Below are positions 16,184-25,291 of a DNA stretch of 64,000 nt, piece by piece. This DNA is from JBFMFB01 sp040752115 (GTDB lineage Bacteria; Pseudomonadota; Gammaproteobacteria; Burkholderiales; Sulfuricellaceae). Both the position numbers and the translations under genes were made by a program. The notes under the pieces were generated by a model. It was not told the DNA's origin. It did not search any database and was given only the letters and a program-made list of their open reading frames with translations. Each line of letters begins with the position of its first letter. Position 1 is the stretch's first letter. The stretch covers positions 1-64,000 of the forward strand of contig JBFMFB010000008.1 in NCBI GenBank assembly GCA_040752115.1, written 5' to 3'.

Positions 16184-16963
16184 TTACTTATCGGCATCCT
16201 GTTCCTCCTGGTATTCCGCCTGAAACGCGGCCAGGAGCCCGGATTCCTCTTTTGTCAACTGACGGGCGGCCAGCAAATCCGGCCGCCTCAGCCAGGTTCT
16301 TCCCAGTGCCTGTTTCAACCGCCAGCGGTTGATCCGGGCATGGTTGCCGGACATCAGCACCTCCGGCACCGCCTGCCCCTGGTACACCTCTGGGCGGGTG
16401 TAGTGCGGGCAGTCCAGCAATCCGTTTACAAACGAGTCCTGCGCGGCCGATTCGGCATCCCCCAGCACGCCCGGCAACTGCCGCACGATGCTGTCGATCA
16501 GCACCATCGCCGGCAGCTCCCCGCCAGAGAGCACGTAATCGCCGATGGAAATTTCTTCGTCCACCTGGCGCTCCAGCAGGCGCTCGTCCACCGCTTCATA
16601 GCGCCCGGCCAGCAGGATCAGTCCCTGCGCGCCGATGAGTTCCATCACTTTCGCGTGATCGAGCAGCCGGCCCTGGGGGGAAAGGTAAATCACCTTCGGC
16701 TTTGCCGTCCCCGCCGCCAACTGCCGCTGCCTCGCCGCAACAATGGCCTTTTCCAGCGGCTCCGCCAGCATCACCATGCCGGGGCCGCCGCCATAGGGCC
16801 GGTCGTCCACGGTGCGGTAATTGTCCTCGGTGAAATCCCGCGGATTCCACAAATGCAGTTCGTAGCGACCCTGCTCCCTGGCCCGCCGCGTCACGCCGTA
16901 TTCCGTCACCGCCCCGAACATCGGGGGAAAGAGCGTGACGACATCGAACTGGAATGGGCTCAT
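16184..16963 (-). CDS. trmD: tRNA (guanine-N1-)-methyltransferase
   Basis: A 259-residue SPOUT methyltransferase that makes m1G37 in tRNA and prevents +1 frameshifting. Seen: FDVVTLFPPMFG at the start, NPRDFTEDNYRTVDDRPYGGGPGMVM, LLAGRYEAVDERL, the knot segment EISIGDYVLSGGELPAMVLID and a C-terminal domain with RPEVYQG and VPEVLMSGNHARI. The ATG at 16963 gives the usual N-terminus; the frame extends a further 17 codons without support. Third gene of the rpsP operon, four bases after rimM. Confidence 0.98.
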   Translation of the reverse strand: MSPFQFDVVTLFPPMFGAVTEYGVTRRAREQGRYELHLWNPRDFTEDNYRTVDDRPYGGGPGMVMLAEPLEKAIVAARQRQLAAGTAKPKVIYLSPQGRLLDHAKVMELIGAQGLILLAGRYEAVDERLLERQVDEEISIGDYVLSGGELPAMVLIDSIVRQLPGVLGDAESAAQDSFVNGLLDCPHYTRPEVYQGQAVPEVLMSGNHARINRWRLKQALGRTWLRRPDLLAARQLTKEESGLLAAFQAEYQEEQDADK

Positions 16964-16967
16964 GGGT

Positions 16968-17480
16968 TCAATAGTCGGCGCCCCAATCCACCCGGATCCG
17001 GCCGGAATCCACATCCACTTCCAGAATGGTGCCGGCGACGAACGGGATCAGCCGCTCGCGCTCGCCCTGCACCACCAGCACGTCGTTGGCGCCGGTTTCC
17101 AGCAGCTTCGCCACTTCCCCCAGATCCTGCCCCTGGGCGTTCACCACCCGCAAGCCGATCAGGTCGTTCCAGTAATATTCATCCGCTTCTGCCGGCGGCA
17201 GCGCTTCCCGCGGCACAGCGATGAGCGCGCCGCGCAGCGCGGCGGCCGCATCGCGGTCGTTGCACCCTTCCAGATGAGCCGCCAGCGACTTGCTGTGCAC
17301 TTCCGCATCCAGCACGGCGCACTCGCGCCATGCGCCCGGCTTGCCGACCCACCAGACCGGGTAGTCCAGCAGCCCGTCGCCGGTTTCGGTGTAGGCATGC
17401 ACCTTGATCCAGCCGCGCACGCCGAATGGGGCGCTAACGTGCCCCATCACAACCATGCCGTCAGGCTGCTGCTTGTGCAC
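16968..17480 (-). CDS. rimM: 16S rRNA processing protein RimM
   Basis: A ribosome maturation factor that binds S19 and acts on 30S head assembly. Up to 170 residues: the N-terminal barrel (MGHVSAPFGVRGWIKVHAYTE) and a PRC-barrel C-terminal half (DEYYWNDLIGLRVVNAQGQDLGEV, LIPFV, VDVDSGRIRVDW). Two starts are possible: the GTG at 17480, overlapping the rpsP end by 20 bases, or the ATG at 17456, four bases after the rpsP stop. Neither has a clear ribosome-binding site; the ATG start fits the family better but the longer form is given here. Confidence 0.93.
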   Translation of the reverse strand: MHKQQPDGMVVMGHVSAPFGVRGWIKVHAYTETGDGLLDYPVWWVGKPGAWRECAVLDAEVHSKSLAAHLEGCNDRDAAAALRGALIAVPREALPPAEADEYYWNDLIGLRVVNAQGQDLGEVAKLLETGANDVLVVQGERERLIPFVAGTILEVDVDSGRIRVDWGADY

Positions 17481-17715
17481 CCGCGCGCTTGACCAGCTTG
17501 GCGACCGCGTCGCTCAGTCGAGCGCCGTGGCTTTGCCAGTGCGCAAGGCGATTCATGTCGATGCGCAGCGCTTCCTGGCCCTCCGGCGCGACCGGGTTGT
17601 AAAACCCGACGCGCTCGATGAACCGGCCGTCGCGGCGCTCGCGCGAATCCGCCACCACCAGATTGTAAAACGGACGCTTTTTGGCGCCGCCTCGGGCGAG
17701 TCGAATGATAACCAT
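17461..17715 (-). CDS. rpsP: 30S ribosomal protein S16
   Basis: An 84-residue small-subunit protein needed for 30S assembly. MVIIRLARGGAKKRPFYNLVVADSR-type start, FIERVGFYNP and the LRIDMNRLAHWQSHGARLSDAV segment are standard. It is the first gene of the rpsP-rimM-trmD-rplS operon, with a promoter about 40 bases upstream of its ATG. Confidence 0.98.
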   Translation of the reverse strand: MVIIRLARGGAKKRPFYNLVVADSRERRDGRFIERVGFYNPVAPEGQEALRIDMNRLAHWQSHGARLSDAVAKLVKRAGAQAAA

Positions 17716-17752
17716 GCTTGAGCCTACCGTTAAAGTTTTGAAAAAGAGCGCG

Positions 17753-17782
17753 ATTTTACGACACTTTTCAAGCTGTTGGCAA
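17753..17782 (-). promoter_or_regulatory. Promoter of the rpsP operon
   Basis: On the minus strand TTGCCA (17782-17777) and TAAAAT (17758-17753) are separated by 18 bases and lie about 40 bases before the rpsP start codon. Strong match to the sigma-70 consensus. Confidence 0.65.
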
Positions 17783-17963
17783 GACTGCCTGCAGACCGCG
17801 GCTATATCGGCTTCTCCGGCCCGCCGTGGCGAAGCTGGCGCGAGCCTGCAGCAAACAGCGGGTTCCGCCGCCGCTTTTCCGAGCCCTCTCGGGAGGGCGC
17901 CGGCGCCGACCGCGCGTGTTGTATCATAATCAGCATTTTTCCGTCTCTATCCGGACAAAAATA

Positions 17964-20036
17964 ATGAACAACCCTTTCGTGCGACATGCAGCTTGGCTTG
18001 CGGTGGCCATGCTGGGCGCAGCCGCCCTGGGCGGCATTGCCTTGAACCGCGGCGAAGCGATCAATGCGCTGTGGCTGGTCGTGGCCGCCGCCTGCGTTTA
18101 TGCGCTCGCCTACCGCTTTTACAGCGCCTGGATCGCGGCGAAAGTGCTGACGCTGGACGAAACCCGCGCCACGCCGGCGGAGCGCTTCGACAACGGCCGC
18201 GATTTCGTCCCCACCAACCGGTGGATCGTGTTCGGCCACCACTTCGCCGCCATCGCCGGACCCGGCCCGCTGATCGGCCCCACGCTGGCGGCGCAGTTCG
18301 GCTATCTGCCGGGCACCTTGTGGATTCTCGTTGGGGCGGTGCTGGGCGGCTGCGTGCAGGACATGGCCATCATGTTCTTTTCCACCCGCCGCGACGGCCG
18401 CAGCCTGGGCCAGATGGCGCGCGACGAGCTGGGGCCGATTGGCGGCGCGGCGGCGCTGGTAGGCACGCTGATGATCATGGTGATCCTGATCGCAGTGCTC
18501 GGCCTGGTGGTGGTCAACGCCATGAAGCACAGCCCCTGGGCGACCTCCACCGTGGCGGCGACGATTCCCATCGCCGTGCTGGTCGGACTGTACATGCGCA
18601 ACATCCGCCCCGGCCGGGTGCTGGAAGGCTCGATTCTCGGCGTGGCGCTGCTGCTCCTCGCCGTAGCGGGCGGCGGCTGGATCGACCAGAGCGAAGCGCT
18701 GCGCGGCCTGTTCGACCACGACGGCAAAACGCTCGCCTGGTTCGTGATCGGCTACGGCTTCCTCGCCGCCATCCTGCCGGTATGGCTGCTGCTGGCGCCG
18801 CGCGATTATCTTTCCACCTTCATGAAGCTCGGCACCATCCTGCTGCTCGCGCTCGCCATCGTGCTGCTGCGCCCGGAAATCAGGATGCCGGCGCTGACCC
18901 AGTTCATCGACGGCAGCGGCCCGATCTTCGGCGGGGCGATTTTCCCGTTCGTGTTCATCACCATCGCCTGCGGCGCCATTTCGGGCTTCCATTCGCTGAT
19001 TTCGTCGGGCACCACGCCGAAGCTGCTGGCCAACGAGCGCGACATCCGCATGATCGGCTACGGCGGCATGATGCTGGAATCCTTCGTCGCGATCATGGCG
19101 ATGATCGCCGCCACGGTGCTCGATCCCGGCGTGTTCTTCGCCATCAACAGCCCGGCCGGCGTGGTGGGCAAGGCTGCCGCCGACGCGGTGGCGAAGATTT
19201 CATCCTGGGGCTTCCCGGTGACGGTGGAGCAGATGGAGATGCTGGCCAAGGAAATGGGCGAGAAAACCCTGTTCGCCCGCACCGGCGGCGCGCCGTCGCT
19301 GGCGGTCGGAATGGCCTCGATTTTCGGCAGCGCCTTCGGCCAGGGCATGCTGGCCATGTGGTACCACTTCGCCATCATGTTCGAGGCGGTGTTCATCCTC
19401 ACCACGCTCGATGCCGGCACGCGGGTCGGCCGCTTCATGCTGCAGGACCTGCTCGGCAACCTCTGGCCGAAACTGGGGGAAACCTCCTGGTACCCGTCGG
19501 TGCTGCTCGCCAGCGGCGCGGTGGTGGCGGCCTGGGGCTATTTCCTCTATATCGGCGTGATCGACCCCAACGGCGGCGTGAACATCCTGTGGCCGCTGTT
19601 CGGCATCTCCAACCAGATGCTGGCGGCGATCGCGCTGTGCGTGGCGACCGGCATCCTGGTCAAGTCCGGCAAGCTGAAATACGCCTGGGTGACCGGGCTG
19701 CCGCTATCCTGGCTGGCGCTGGTGACCACCGCCGCCGCCTGGGAAAAGATCACCAGCCCGGACGTGCGCATCGGCTTCTTCGCCGCCGCCAACGACATGG
19801 CCGCCAAGCTCGCGGCCGGCAAGCTGCCGCCGGAGAAGGCCGGGGTGGCGCCGACGCTGATCTTCAACCAGCAGCTCGACGCCTGGCTGACGCTGTTCTT
19901 CGTCGCGGTGCTGTGGATCATCATCCTCGACATGCTGCGGGTGTGCGCGCGCCACGTCCAGGGCCTGCCGGTGCCGCCGCTGGCCGAATCTCCGCATGAG
20001 CCGAGCCGGCTGGTGGAAGACTGGGTGAGAGACTGA
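17964..20036 (+). CDS. cstA: CstA-family carbon-starvation transporter
   Basis: A 690-residue inner-membrane transporter of the CstA/BtsT family, whose characterised members take up pyruvate and affect peptide use. About 16-18 hydrophobic segments. Family marks: NGRDFVPTNRWIVFGHHFAAIAGPGPLIGPTLAAQFG, VLGGCVQDMAIMFFSTRRDGRSLGQMA, ITIACGAISGFHSLISSGTTPK, YGGMMLESFVAIMA and the C-terminal WPLFGISNQMLAA. A small YbdD/YjiX-like gene follows one base after the stop, the usual partner. Start chosen at the ATG at 17964, which gives the hydrophobic N-terminus; the frame upstream is shadow. Confidence 0.94.
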   Translation: MNNPFVRHAAWLAVAMLGAAALGGIALNRGEAINALWLVVAAACVYALAYRFYSAWIAAKVLTLDETRATPAERFDNGRDFVPTNRWIVFGHHFAAIAGPGPLIGPTLAAQFGYLPGTLWILVGAVLGGCVQDMAIMFFSTRRDGRSLGQMARDELGPIGGAAALVGTLMIMVILIAVLGLVVVNAMKHSPWATSTVAATIPIAVLVGLYMRNIRPGRVLEGSILGVALLLLAVAGGGWIDQSEALRGLFDHDGKTLAWFVIGYGFLAAILPVWLLLAPRDYLSTFMKLGTILLLALAIVLLRPEIRMPALTQFIDGSGPIFGGAIFPFVFITIACGAISGFHSLISSGTTPKLLANERDIRMIGYGGMMLESFVAIMAMIAATVLDPGVFFAINSPAGVVGKAAADAVAKISSWGFPVTVEQMEMLAKEMGEKTLFARTGGAPSLAVGMASIFGSAFGQGMLAMWYHFAIMFEAVFILTTLDAGTRVGRFMLQDLLGNLWPKLGETSWYPSVLLASGAVVAAWGYFLYIGVIDPNGGVNILWPLFGISNQMLAAIALCVATGILVKSGKLKYAWVTGLPLSWLALVTTAAAWEKITSPDVRIGFFAAANDMAAKLAAGKLPPEKAGVAPTLIFNQQLDAWLTLFFVAVLWIIILDMLRVCARHVQGLPVPPLAESPHEPSRLVEDWVRD

Positions 20037-20037
20037 C

Positions 20038-20217
20038 ATGGGAGGCCGGCTGAAAGCGCTGTGGGCGGCCATCCGCCGCCTCTCCGGCGACGACGCCTAC
20101 GAGCGCTACCTGCGCCATTGCGCAGAAGCGCACGCGAACGAACCGCCGCTCTCGCGCAGGGATTTTTTCCGGCGCGAGCTGGACAGGAAATGGAACGGGG
20201 TGAGGCGGTGCTGCTGA
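20038..20217 (+). CDS. YbdD/YjiX-family small protein (DUF466)
   Basis: A 59-residue gene too short for ordinary open-frame lists. It starts one base after the cstA stop. The product begins MGGRLKALWAAIRRLSGDD and ends in RRDFFRRELDRKWNGVRRCC, the Arg-rich region and CC terminus characteristic of the YbdD/YjiX proteins coded next to CstA-type transporters. Role: an accessory factor of the transporter; it is reported as required for pyruvate uptake in some enterobacteria, which I recall from the family and cannot show here. The tight spacing implies translational coupling. Confidence 0.9.
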   Translation: MGGRLKALWAAIRRLSGDDAYERYLRHCAEAHANEPPLSRRDFFRRELDRKWNGVRRCC

Positions 20218-20303
20218 GGGTGCGGAAACGGCGAACCAATGTCCGCCGCCGCTTTCATAAAGAGGTAGGGCAAACCGTTTTCCACGCTGCGGAAAGGATA
20301 GGC

Positions 20304-21104
20304 ATGAATACCCGTTATCGCGCGCTCGCATGGCGCGGCCTGCTCGGCACGGCCGGTCTGTTCCTGGCTCTGATCGCCGCCGTTCCCTGCCGGGCGGAGC
20401 TGGCACAAACCATCGAGCGCATCAAGCCGTCGGTGGTGGGAGTTGGCACCTTCCAGAAAATGCGCAATCCCTCGGTCAACTTTCTCGGCACGGGTTTCGC
20501 CATCGAAGACGGGCTGCATGTCGTCACCAATGCACACGTTGTTCCGCCCGTGCTCGACGCCGAAAAAATGGAATCGCTGGTCGTCCTGGTCGGTGGAAGC
20601 AAGGAGCCGCAGACGCGCGAAGCGCAGCCGGTCGCCGTGGACAAGGAACACGATCTGGCGCTGCTCAAAATCAGCGGCCCGCCCCTGCCGGCCATGGCGC
20701 TGGGCGACTCCTCCGCCGTGCGGGAAGGGCAGGTATATGCCTTTACCGGCTTCCCCATCGGCATGGCGCTGGGATTTCACCCGGTCACCCACCGCGGCAT
20801 GATCTCGTCGCTCACCCCGATCGTCCGGCCGGGGCTTTCCTCGAAGCAGCTCGACGCGAAAATGATCAACCGCATCCGCGCCGCTTCCTACAACGTGTTC
20901 CAGCTCGACGGCACCGCCTACCCCGGCAACAGCGGCAGCCCGCTGTACCACCCGGAAACCGGCGCCGTCTATGGCATCATCAACATGGTATTCGTGAAGG
21001 GCACCAAGGAAACGGCCCTGTCGCAGCCAAGCGGCATCACCTATGCCATTCCCGGCAACTACATCCGCGACTTGCTAAGCGACCGGCGCGCTGCCAGCCG
21101 TTAG
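20304..21104 (+). CDS. Exported trypsin-like serine protease without PDZ domain
   Basis: A 266-residue periplasmic protease of the S1C/HtrA type. Signal peptide at residues 1-31 (GLLGTAGLFLALIAAVPCRAEL). Catalytic residues: H78 in VVTNAHVV, D117 in DKEHDLALLKI and S210 in YPGNSGSPLY. The substrate-pocket loop and TGFPIGMALG are recognisable. Unlike DegP/DegS it stops after the protease domain. A GAAAGGA ribosome-binding site precedes the ATG. It lies 86 bases after the ybdD-like gene and may be cotranscribed with cstA. No characterised ortholog is evident to me. Confidence 0.87.
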   Translation: MNTRYRALAWRGLLGTAGLFLALIAAVPCRAELAQTIERIKPSVVGVGTFQKMRNPSVNFLGTGFAIEDGLHVVTNAHVVPPVLDAEKMESLVVLVGGSKEPQTREAQPVAVDKEHDLALLKISGPPLPAMALGDSSAVREGQVYAFTGFPIGMALGFHPVTHRGMISSLTPIVRPGLSSKQLDAKMINRIRAASYNVFQLDGTAYPGNSGSPLYHPETGAVYGIINMVFVKGTKETALSQPSGITYAIPGNYIRDLLSDRRAASR

Positions 21105-21130
21105 CCCGGATATTCCGGATATTTATGCAT

Positions 21131-21631
21131 TCAGCGCCGGCGCCTCTTCTTGCCGGCAAGAAAAATATAGACTGCCACGCCGAGGAAGATTGCGAACCAG
21201 ACAAGTGACCAGTCCGGAATCGCGAGCGACAGAAATTTCCATCTGATGCGCGCGCAATCCCCGCTCGCCTCGAACATGGCCGGCCACCATTGGGCAAGCG
21301 GCAAGGCGTTCAGGAACTGCTCCTCCGGGCTGATGCCGCATTCGATTGCGCCCGGATGGCGCACCAGCCACGAATGACGCAGCGCAACCACCGCGCCGGC
21401 GAGCGCGAACAAAGCCAGCAACCCGCCGTACACCCGGCGCCCCGCCGCCTGGGGGTTGTGCAGGAACCCCAGCAGGGCCGTCAGCCCTATCAGCCAATAA
21501 GCGATGCGCTGCACGACGCACAGCGAACATGGCGACAGCCCCTTCACTTCCTGCAAGTAGAGGGCATAGCCCAGCAGGCCGGCGCAGGCGAGGAATACAA
21601 ACAGGAAAAGGAGTCGCGGGACGGATTTCAT
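21131..21631 (-). CDS. dsbB: Disulfide bond formation protein DsbB
   Basis: A 166-residue inner-membrane quinone reductase that reoxidises DsbA. Four membrane segments and both cysteine pairs are present: C35-S-L-C38 in the first periplasmic loop and C98...C126 in the second, after IECGISPE and before DCARI. The end is Lys/Arg-rich (AGKKRRRR). Convergent with the protease gene and divergent from bioA, with 54 bases between starts. No dsbA is visible in the window. Confidence 0.95.
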   Translation of the reverse strand: MKSVPRLLFLFVFLACAGLLGYALYLQEVKGLSPCSLCVVQRIAYWLIGLTALLGFLHNPQAAGRRVYGGLLALFALAGAVVALRHSWLVRHPGAIECGISPEEQFLNALPLAQWWPAMFEASGDCARIRWKFLSLAIPDWSLVWFAIFLGVAVYIFLAGKKRRRR

Positions 21632-21685
21632 CGGGATGTTCCTATGGTAGCCTATTGCGCGATTACTTTGCCAGATTGTCGAAAC

Positions 21686-22990
21686 ATGGCCAACCATAAC
21701 TTTCTTGCGCGCAGCCTCGCCGCGGTATGGCACCCCTGCACGCAGATGAAGAGCCACGAAACCCTGCCGCTGATCCCCGTCGCGCGCGGCGAAGGGGTGT
21801 GGCTGTATGACTTCGACGGCAGGCGCTACCTCGACGCGATCAGCTCGTGGTGGGTGAATCTGTTCGGCCACTGCAACCCGCGCATCAACGCGGCGCTGCG
21901 CGACCAGCTGGAAAAGCTGGAGCACGTGATGCTGGCGGGCTTCACCCATGCGCCGGTGGTCGAGCTGTCCGAGCGGCTTTCCCGGCTCACCGGCCTGGGG
22001 CATTGCTTCTACGCCTCGGACGGCGCCTCCGCCACGGAAATCGCGCTCAAGATGAGCTTTCATTTCTGGCGCAATTCCGGCCGGGCGGAAAAAACCCGCT
22101 TCATCAGCCTGGAAAACGGCTACCACGGCGAAACCCTGGGCGCGCTGTCGGTCACCGACGTGGCGCTGTTCAAGGACGTGTACGCGCCGCTGCTGCGCCA
22201 CAGCACCCAGATGCCCAGCCCCGACTGGCGGCTGGCCGAGCCGGGCGAACCGGCACAGGATTTCGCCGCGCGCCGCGCGCAAGCCCTGGAAACATATCTC
22301 GCGCAGCACCATGAGCAGACCGCGGCTTTCATCCTGGAGCCGCTGGTGCAGGGCGCGGCGGGGATGGCGATGTACCACCCCGAATACCTCCGCCGGGCGC
22401 GGGAAATCTGCGACCGGTTCGAGGTGCACCTGATCGCCGACGAAATCGCCGTCGGGTTCGGGCGCACCGGTACCCTGTTCGCCTGCGAGCAGGCCGGCAT
22501 CCGGCCGGATTTCCTCTGCCTGTCCAAGGGCATCAGCGGCGGCTACCTGCCCCTGTCCGTCGTGCTCACCACCGACCGCACCTATCAGGCGTTTTATGAT
22601 GACCAGATGGCACGCGGCTTCCTGCATTCGCACTCCTACACCGGCAACGCGCTTGCCTGCCGGGCCGCGCTTGCGACCCTGAACATTTTCGAGCAGGACA
22701 ACGTGATCGAAGCCAACCGCATCAAGGCAGCCCGCCTTACCCAGGCGGCGCGGCCGCTGGCGGATCATCCCAGGGTAAAAAATTTCCGCCACGCCGGCAT
22801 GATCTGGGCATTCGAGGTGGAGGGCGCCGGTCCCGATTTTTCCAGGCGGTTTTATGCCGAAGCGCTGGCGCAGGAACTGCTGTTGCGGCCGATCGGCAAC
22901 ACGGTCTATTTCATGCCGCCCTATGTCATCAACGAAGACGAAATCGCGTTCCTGGTGGGCCATACCCTCGAGGCACTGGATAGGACATGA
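21686..22990 (+). CDS. bioA: Adenosylmethionine-8-amino-7-oxononanoate aminotransferase
   Basis: A 434-residue PLP enzyme that converts KAPA to DAPA in biotin synthesis with S-adenosylmethionine as amino donor. Seen: WHPCTQMK at the start, YLDAISSWWVNLFGHCNP, the FYASDGASATEIALKM binding segment, ENGYHGETLGALSVTD, IADEIAVGFGRTGTLFACEQ and the PLP lysine K281 in LSKGISGGYLPLS. The other biotin genes are at 59-64 kb, so bioA is separated from the main operon. It overlaps the next gene by four bases (ATGA). Confidence 0.97.
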   Translation: MANHNFLARSLAAVWHPCTQMKSHETLPLIPVARGEGVWLYDFDGRRYLDAISSWWVNLFGHCNPRINAALRDQLEKLEHVMLAGFTHAPVVELSERLSRLTGLGHCFYASDGASATEIALKMSFHFWRNSGRAEKTRFISLENGYHGETLGALSVTDVALFKDVYAPLLRHSTQMPSPDWRLAEPGEPAQDFAARRAQALETYLAQHHEQTAAFILEPLVQGAAGMAMYHPEYLRRAREICDRFEVHLIADEIAVGFGRTGTLFACEQAGIRPDFLCLSKGISGGYLPLSVVLTTDRTYQAFYDDQMARGFLHSHSYTGNALACRAALATLNIFEQDNVIEANRIKAARLTQAARPLADHPRVKNFRHAGMIWAFEVEGAGPDFSRRFYAEALAQELLLRPIGNTVYFMPPYVINEDEIAFLVGHTLEALDRT

Positions 22991-23700
22991 CCGACCCGCA
23001 AACCATCCGCCTCGGCGACGAGGAAATCCGCTACCTGCTCAAGCGCAGCCCGCGCAGGCGCACCATCGGCCTGAAGATCGACGGTGCCGGCTTGACCGTG
23101 ACCATTCCCCATCGCGTCTCGCGGCGCGAGCTGGAAGCGGTGCTTCGGGAAAAATCGCCGTGGGTGCTGGACAAGCTGCGGGAAGCGGAAACGCGGCGGT
23201 TGCCGGAAATGAGCTGGACGGACGGCACCGCCTTGCCCTACCTGGGCGACGAACTCGCGCTATGCCTGGTCCCCGGCGGCGTGCGGGCACGTCCGGCGCT
23301 GCACGGAAACCGGCTGCTGGTGGCGCTCCCCGACCCGCAGGATGGTGCGCTGGCGTGCGCCAAGGTCGTCGCCTGGTACCGGCAGCAAGCGCTGGCATGC
23401 TTTCGCAGCCGCACGGAAATCCACGCCGCGCGCCTGGGGGTGCGGGTGGCCGGCCTTGCCCTGTCCGGCGCCGCCACACGCTGGGGAAGCTGCAACTCGC
23501 GCGGCGAAATCCGGCTCAACTGGCGGCTGGTCAAGGCGCCGCTGGCACAGGTCGATTACGTGATCGCGCACGAACTGGCGCATCTGATCGAAATGAACCA
23601 CTCGCCCGCATTCTGGCGCGTTGTGGAAGAACTCTGCCCGGGCTACCGCGCCCAGCGGGCGGCGCTCAAGCACCAGTCCGCGCACTATCATCTGTTCTGA
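22987..23700 (+). CDS. YgjP-like metallopeptidase-domain protein (DUF45)
   Basis: A 237-residue protein of the YgjP/DUF45 family. The N-terminal beta-rich half (RTIGLKIDGAGLTVTIPHRV) is followed by the conserved RWGSCNSRGEIRLNWRLV segment and the zinc-binding motif HELAHLIEMNHSPAFW. The family is classed with zinc metallopeptidases; the substrate is unknown. It is translationally coupled to bioA, but there is no known biochemical link to biotin. Full length for the family. It is followed by a GTAGGATGGG hairpin repeat. Confidence 0.88.
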   Translation: MTDPQTIRLGDEEIRYLLKRSPRRRTIGLKIDGAGLTVTIPHRVSRRELEAVLREKSPWVLDKLREAETRRLPEMSWTDGTALPYLGDELALCLVPGGVRARPALHGNRLLVALPDPQDGALACAKVVAWYRQQALACFRSRTEIHAARLGVRVAGLALSGAATRWGSCNSRGEIRLNWRLVKAPLAQVDYVIAHELAHLIEMNHSPAFWRVVEELCPGYRAQRAALKHQSAHYHLF

Positions 23701-23753
23701 TATTCAGGAAGCGAAGGACCGCTTCTCCGCCCTTGCCCCGACCGCGCGAATAT

Positions 23754-23827
23754 GTAGGATGGGTAGAGGCGAAAGCCGTAACCCATCAGGGGCGATGATG
23801 GGTTACGCTACGCTCCACCCATCCTAC
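23754..23827. repeat. GTAGGATGGGT hairpin repeat
   Basis: GTAGGATGGGTAGAGGCG and CGCTCCACCCATCCTAC form the outer arms and CCGTAACCCATCA and TGATGGGTTACG the inner arms. It lies between two convergent genes and is related to the GTAGGTTGGGTTAG hairpin at 12448-12565. Confidence 0.75.
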
Positions 23828-23857
23828 CGGCTGTTCTGATATGTCCGGCATCGGGAG

Positions 23858-25198
23858 TCATTCCCCCGCCACCGTCATCTTCTCCACCAGGATCGAGCCG
23901 CACTGCTTCGAGCCGCGGACGACGACGTCGTTGCCGACTGCGACGATCTGCCGGAACATTTCCTTGAGGTTGCCGGCGATGGTGATCTCTTCCACCGGGT
24001 AGCAGACCTCGCCGCCCTCCACCCAGAAGCCGGCCGCGCCGCGGGAGTAGTCGCCGGTCACCGGATTGATGCCGTGGCCGAGCAGTTCCGTCACCAGCAG
24101 GCCGGTATCCATGGTTTTCAGCAGCGCGGCGAAATCCTGGCCGGTGCTTTGCAGGATCAGATTATGGCTGCCGCCGGCGTTGCCGGTGGATTGCATGCCC
24201 AGCTTGCGCGCGCTGTAGCTCCCGAGGAAATACCCCTGCAGCACGCCGTCCCTGACTACGTCGCGTTCCCGCGTGGCCACGCCTTCGTTGTCGAAGGGCG
24301 CACTGGCCAGCCCCTTGCGCAGGTGCGGCAGTTCGCGGATGGCGACGAACGGCGCGAACACCTGCTTGCCCAGGCTGTCGAGCAGGAAGGAGGATTTGCG
24401 GTACAGGCTGCCGCCGCTCACGGCCGCCACGAAATGCCCGAGCAGGCTGGAGGAGAGAGACGCTTCGAACAGGACCGGCACCTGGGCGGTCTTGATTCTG
24501 CGTGCATCGAGGCGGCGCGCGGTGCGCTCGCCCGCTTTCCTGCCGACATCCGCGGCGCTTTCCAGGTCGGCCGCTGCACGCGCGGTGGCATACCAGTAAT
24601 CGCGCTGCATGCCCTGCTCCGATTCCGCCACCACCGCGCAGCTGACGGAATGGCGGGAAGTGGGGTAGCCGCCGAGGAATCCCAGGCTGTTGCCGTACAC
24701 GAACAGCGATTCCTGGGTATGGACGGTCGCCCCCTCGGAGTTGTTGATGCGCTTGTCCACTGCCATCGCCGAAGCTTCGCAGGCGCGCGCCAGCTCGATC
24801 GCCTGGTCCACCGGCAGATCCCAAGGGTGGTACAGATCGAGATCGGGAACCTCCTTCGCCAGCAGCGCTTCGTCCGCCAGCCCGGCAAATTCGTCGCTGG
24901 CGGTGTGCCGGGCGATGCTGCAGGCGGCGGCGACGGTGTCGCGGATCGCCGCCGGGGAAAGGTCGGAGGTGCTGGCATGGCCGCGCTGCTTGCCGAAATA
25001 CACGCTGACGCCCAGCCCCTTGTCGCGGTTGTATTCGATGGTTTCCACTTCGCCCCGGCGCACCGTCACGCCCTGGCCGAAGCCGTGGGACACCTCCGCC
25101 TCGCAGGCGGTGGCGCCGGCTTTGCCGGCTTGGGCCAGGATCTCCCGGGTGATCTCCTGCAGGGTTTCGAGCGAATAGGTAAAACTGGGCTGCGGCAC
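23858..25198 (-). CDS. pmbA: TldE/PmbA metalloprotease-like subunit
   Basis: A 446-residue partner subunit of TldD in the TldD-TldE protease, known for microcin B17 maturation and CcdA turnover. The family is clear: TVRRGEVETIEYNRDKGLGVSVYFGKQRG, the TSRHSVSCAVVAE region, FVAAVSGGSLYRKSSFL, FDNEGVATRERDVVRDGVLQGYFLGSYSARKLG, STGNAGGSHNL and GDYSRGAAGFWVEGGEVCYPVEEITIAGNL. As usual for TldE, no HExxH motif is evident. The GTG at 25198 is preferred because AGAGGA lies just upstream; a TTG at 25222 would add eight residues. tldD is not in the window. Divergent from yjgA. Confidence 0.95.
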   Translation of the reverse strand: MPQPSFTYSLETLQEITREILAQAGKAGATACEAEVSHGFGQGVTVRRGEVETIEYNRDKGLGVSVYFGKQRGHASTSDLSPAAIRDTVAAACSIARHTASDEFAGLADEALLAKEVPDLDLYHPWDLPVDQAIELARACEASAMAVDKRINNSEGATVHTQESLFVYGNSLGFLGGYPTSRHSVSCAVVAESEQGMQRDYWYATARAAADLESAADVGRKAGERTARRLDARRIKTAQVPVLFEASLSSSLLGHFVAAVSGGSLYRKSSFLLDSLGKQVFAPFVAIRELPHLRKGLASAPFDNEGVATRERDVVRDGVLQGYFLGSYSARKLGMQSTGNAGGSHNLILQSTGQDFAALLKTMDTGLLVTELLGHGINPVTGDYSRGAAGFWVEGGEVCYPVEEITIAGNLKEMFRQIVAVGNDVVVRGSKQCGSILVEKMTVAGE

Positions 25199-25291
25199 GG
25201 GGCTTCCTCTGGGATAGGTCAATCAGGCGCGGATGCTGAACGTCCGCGGAAAAGAAGTTATGATAGCAATTTTGGTCTTGAACGCGAAACC

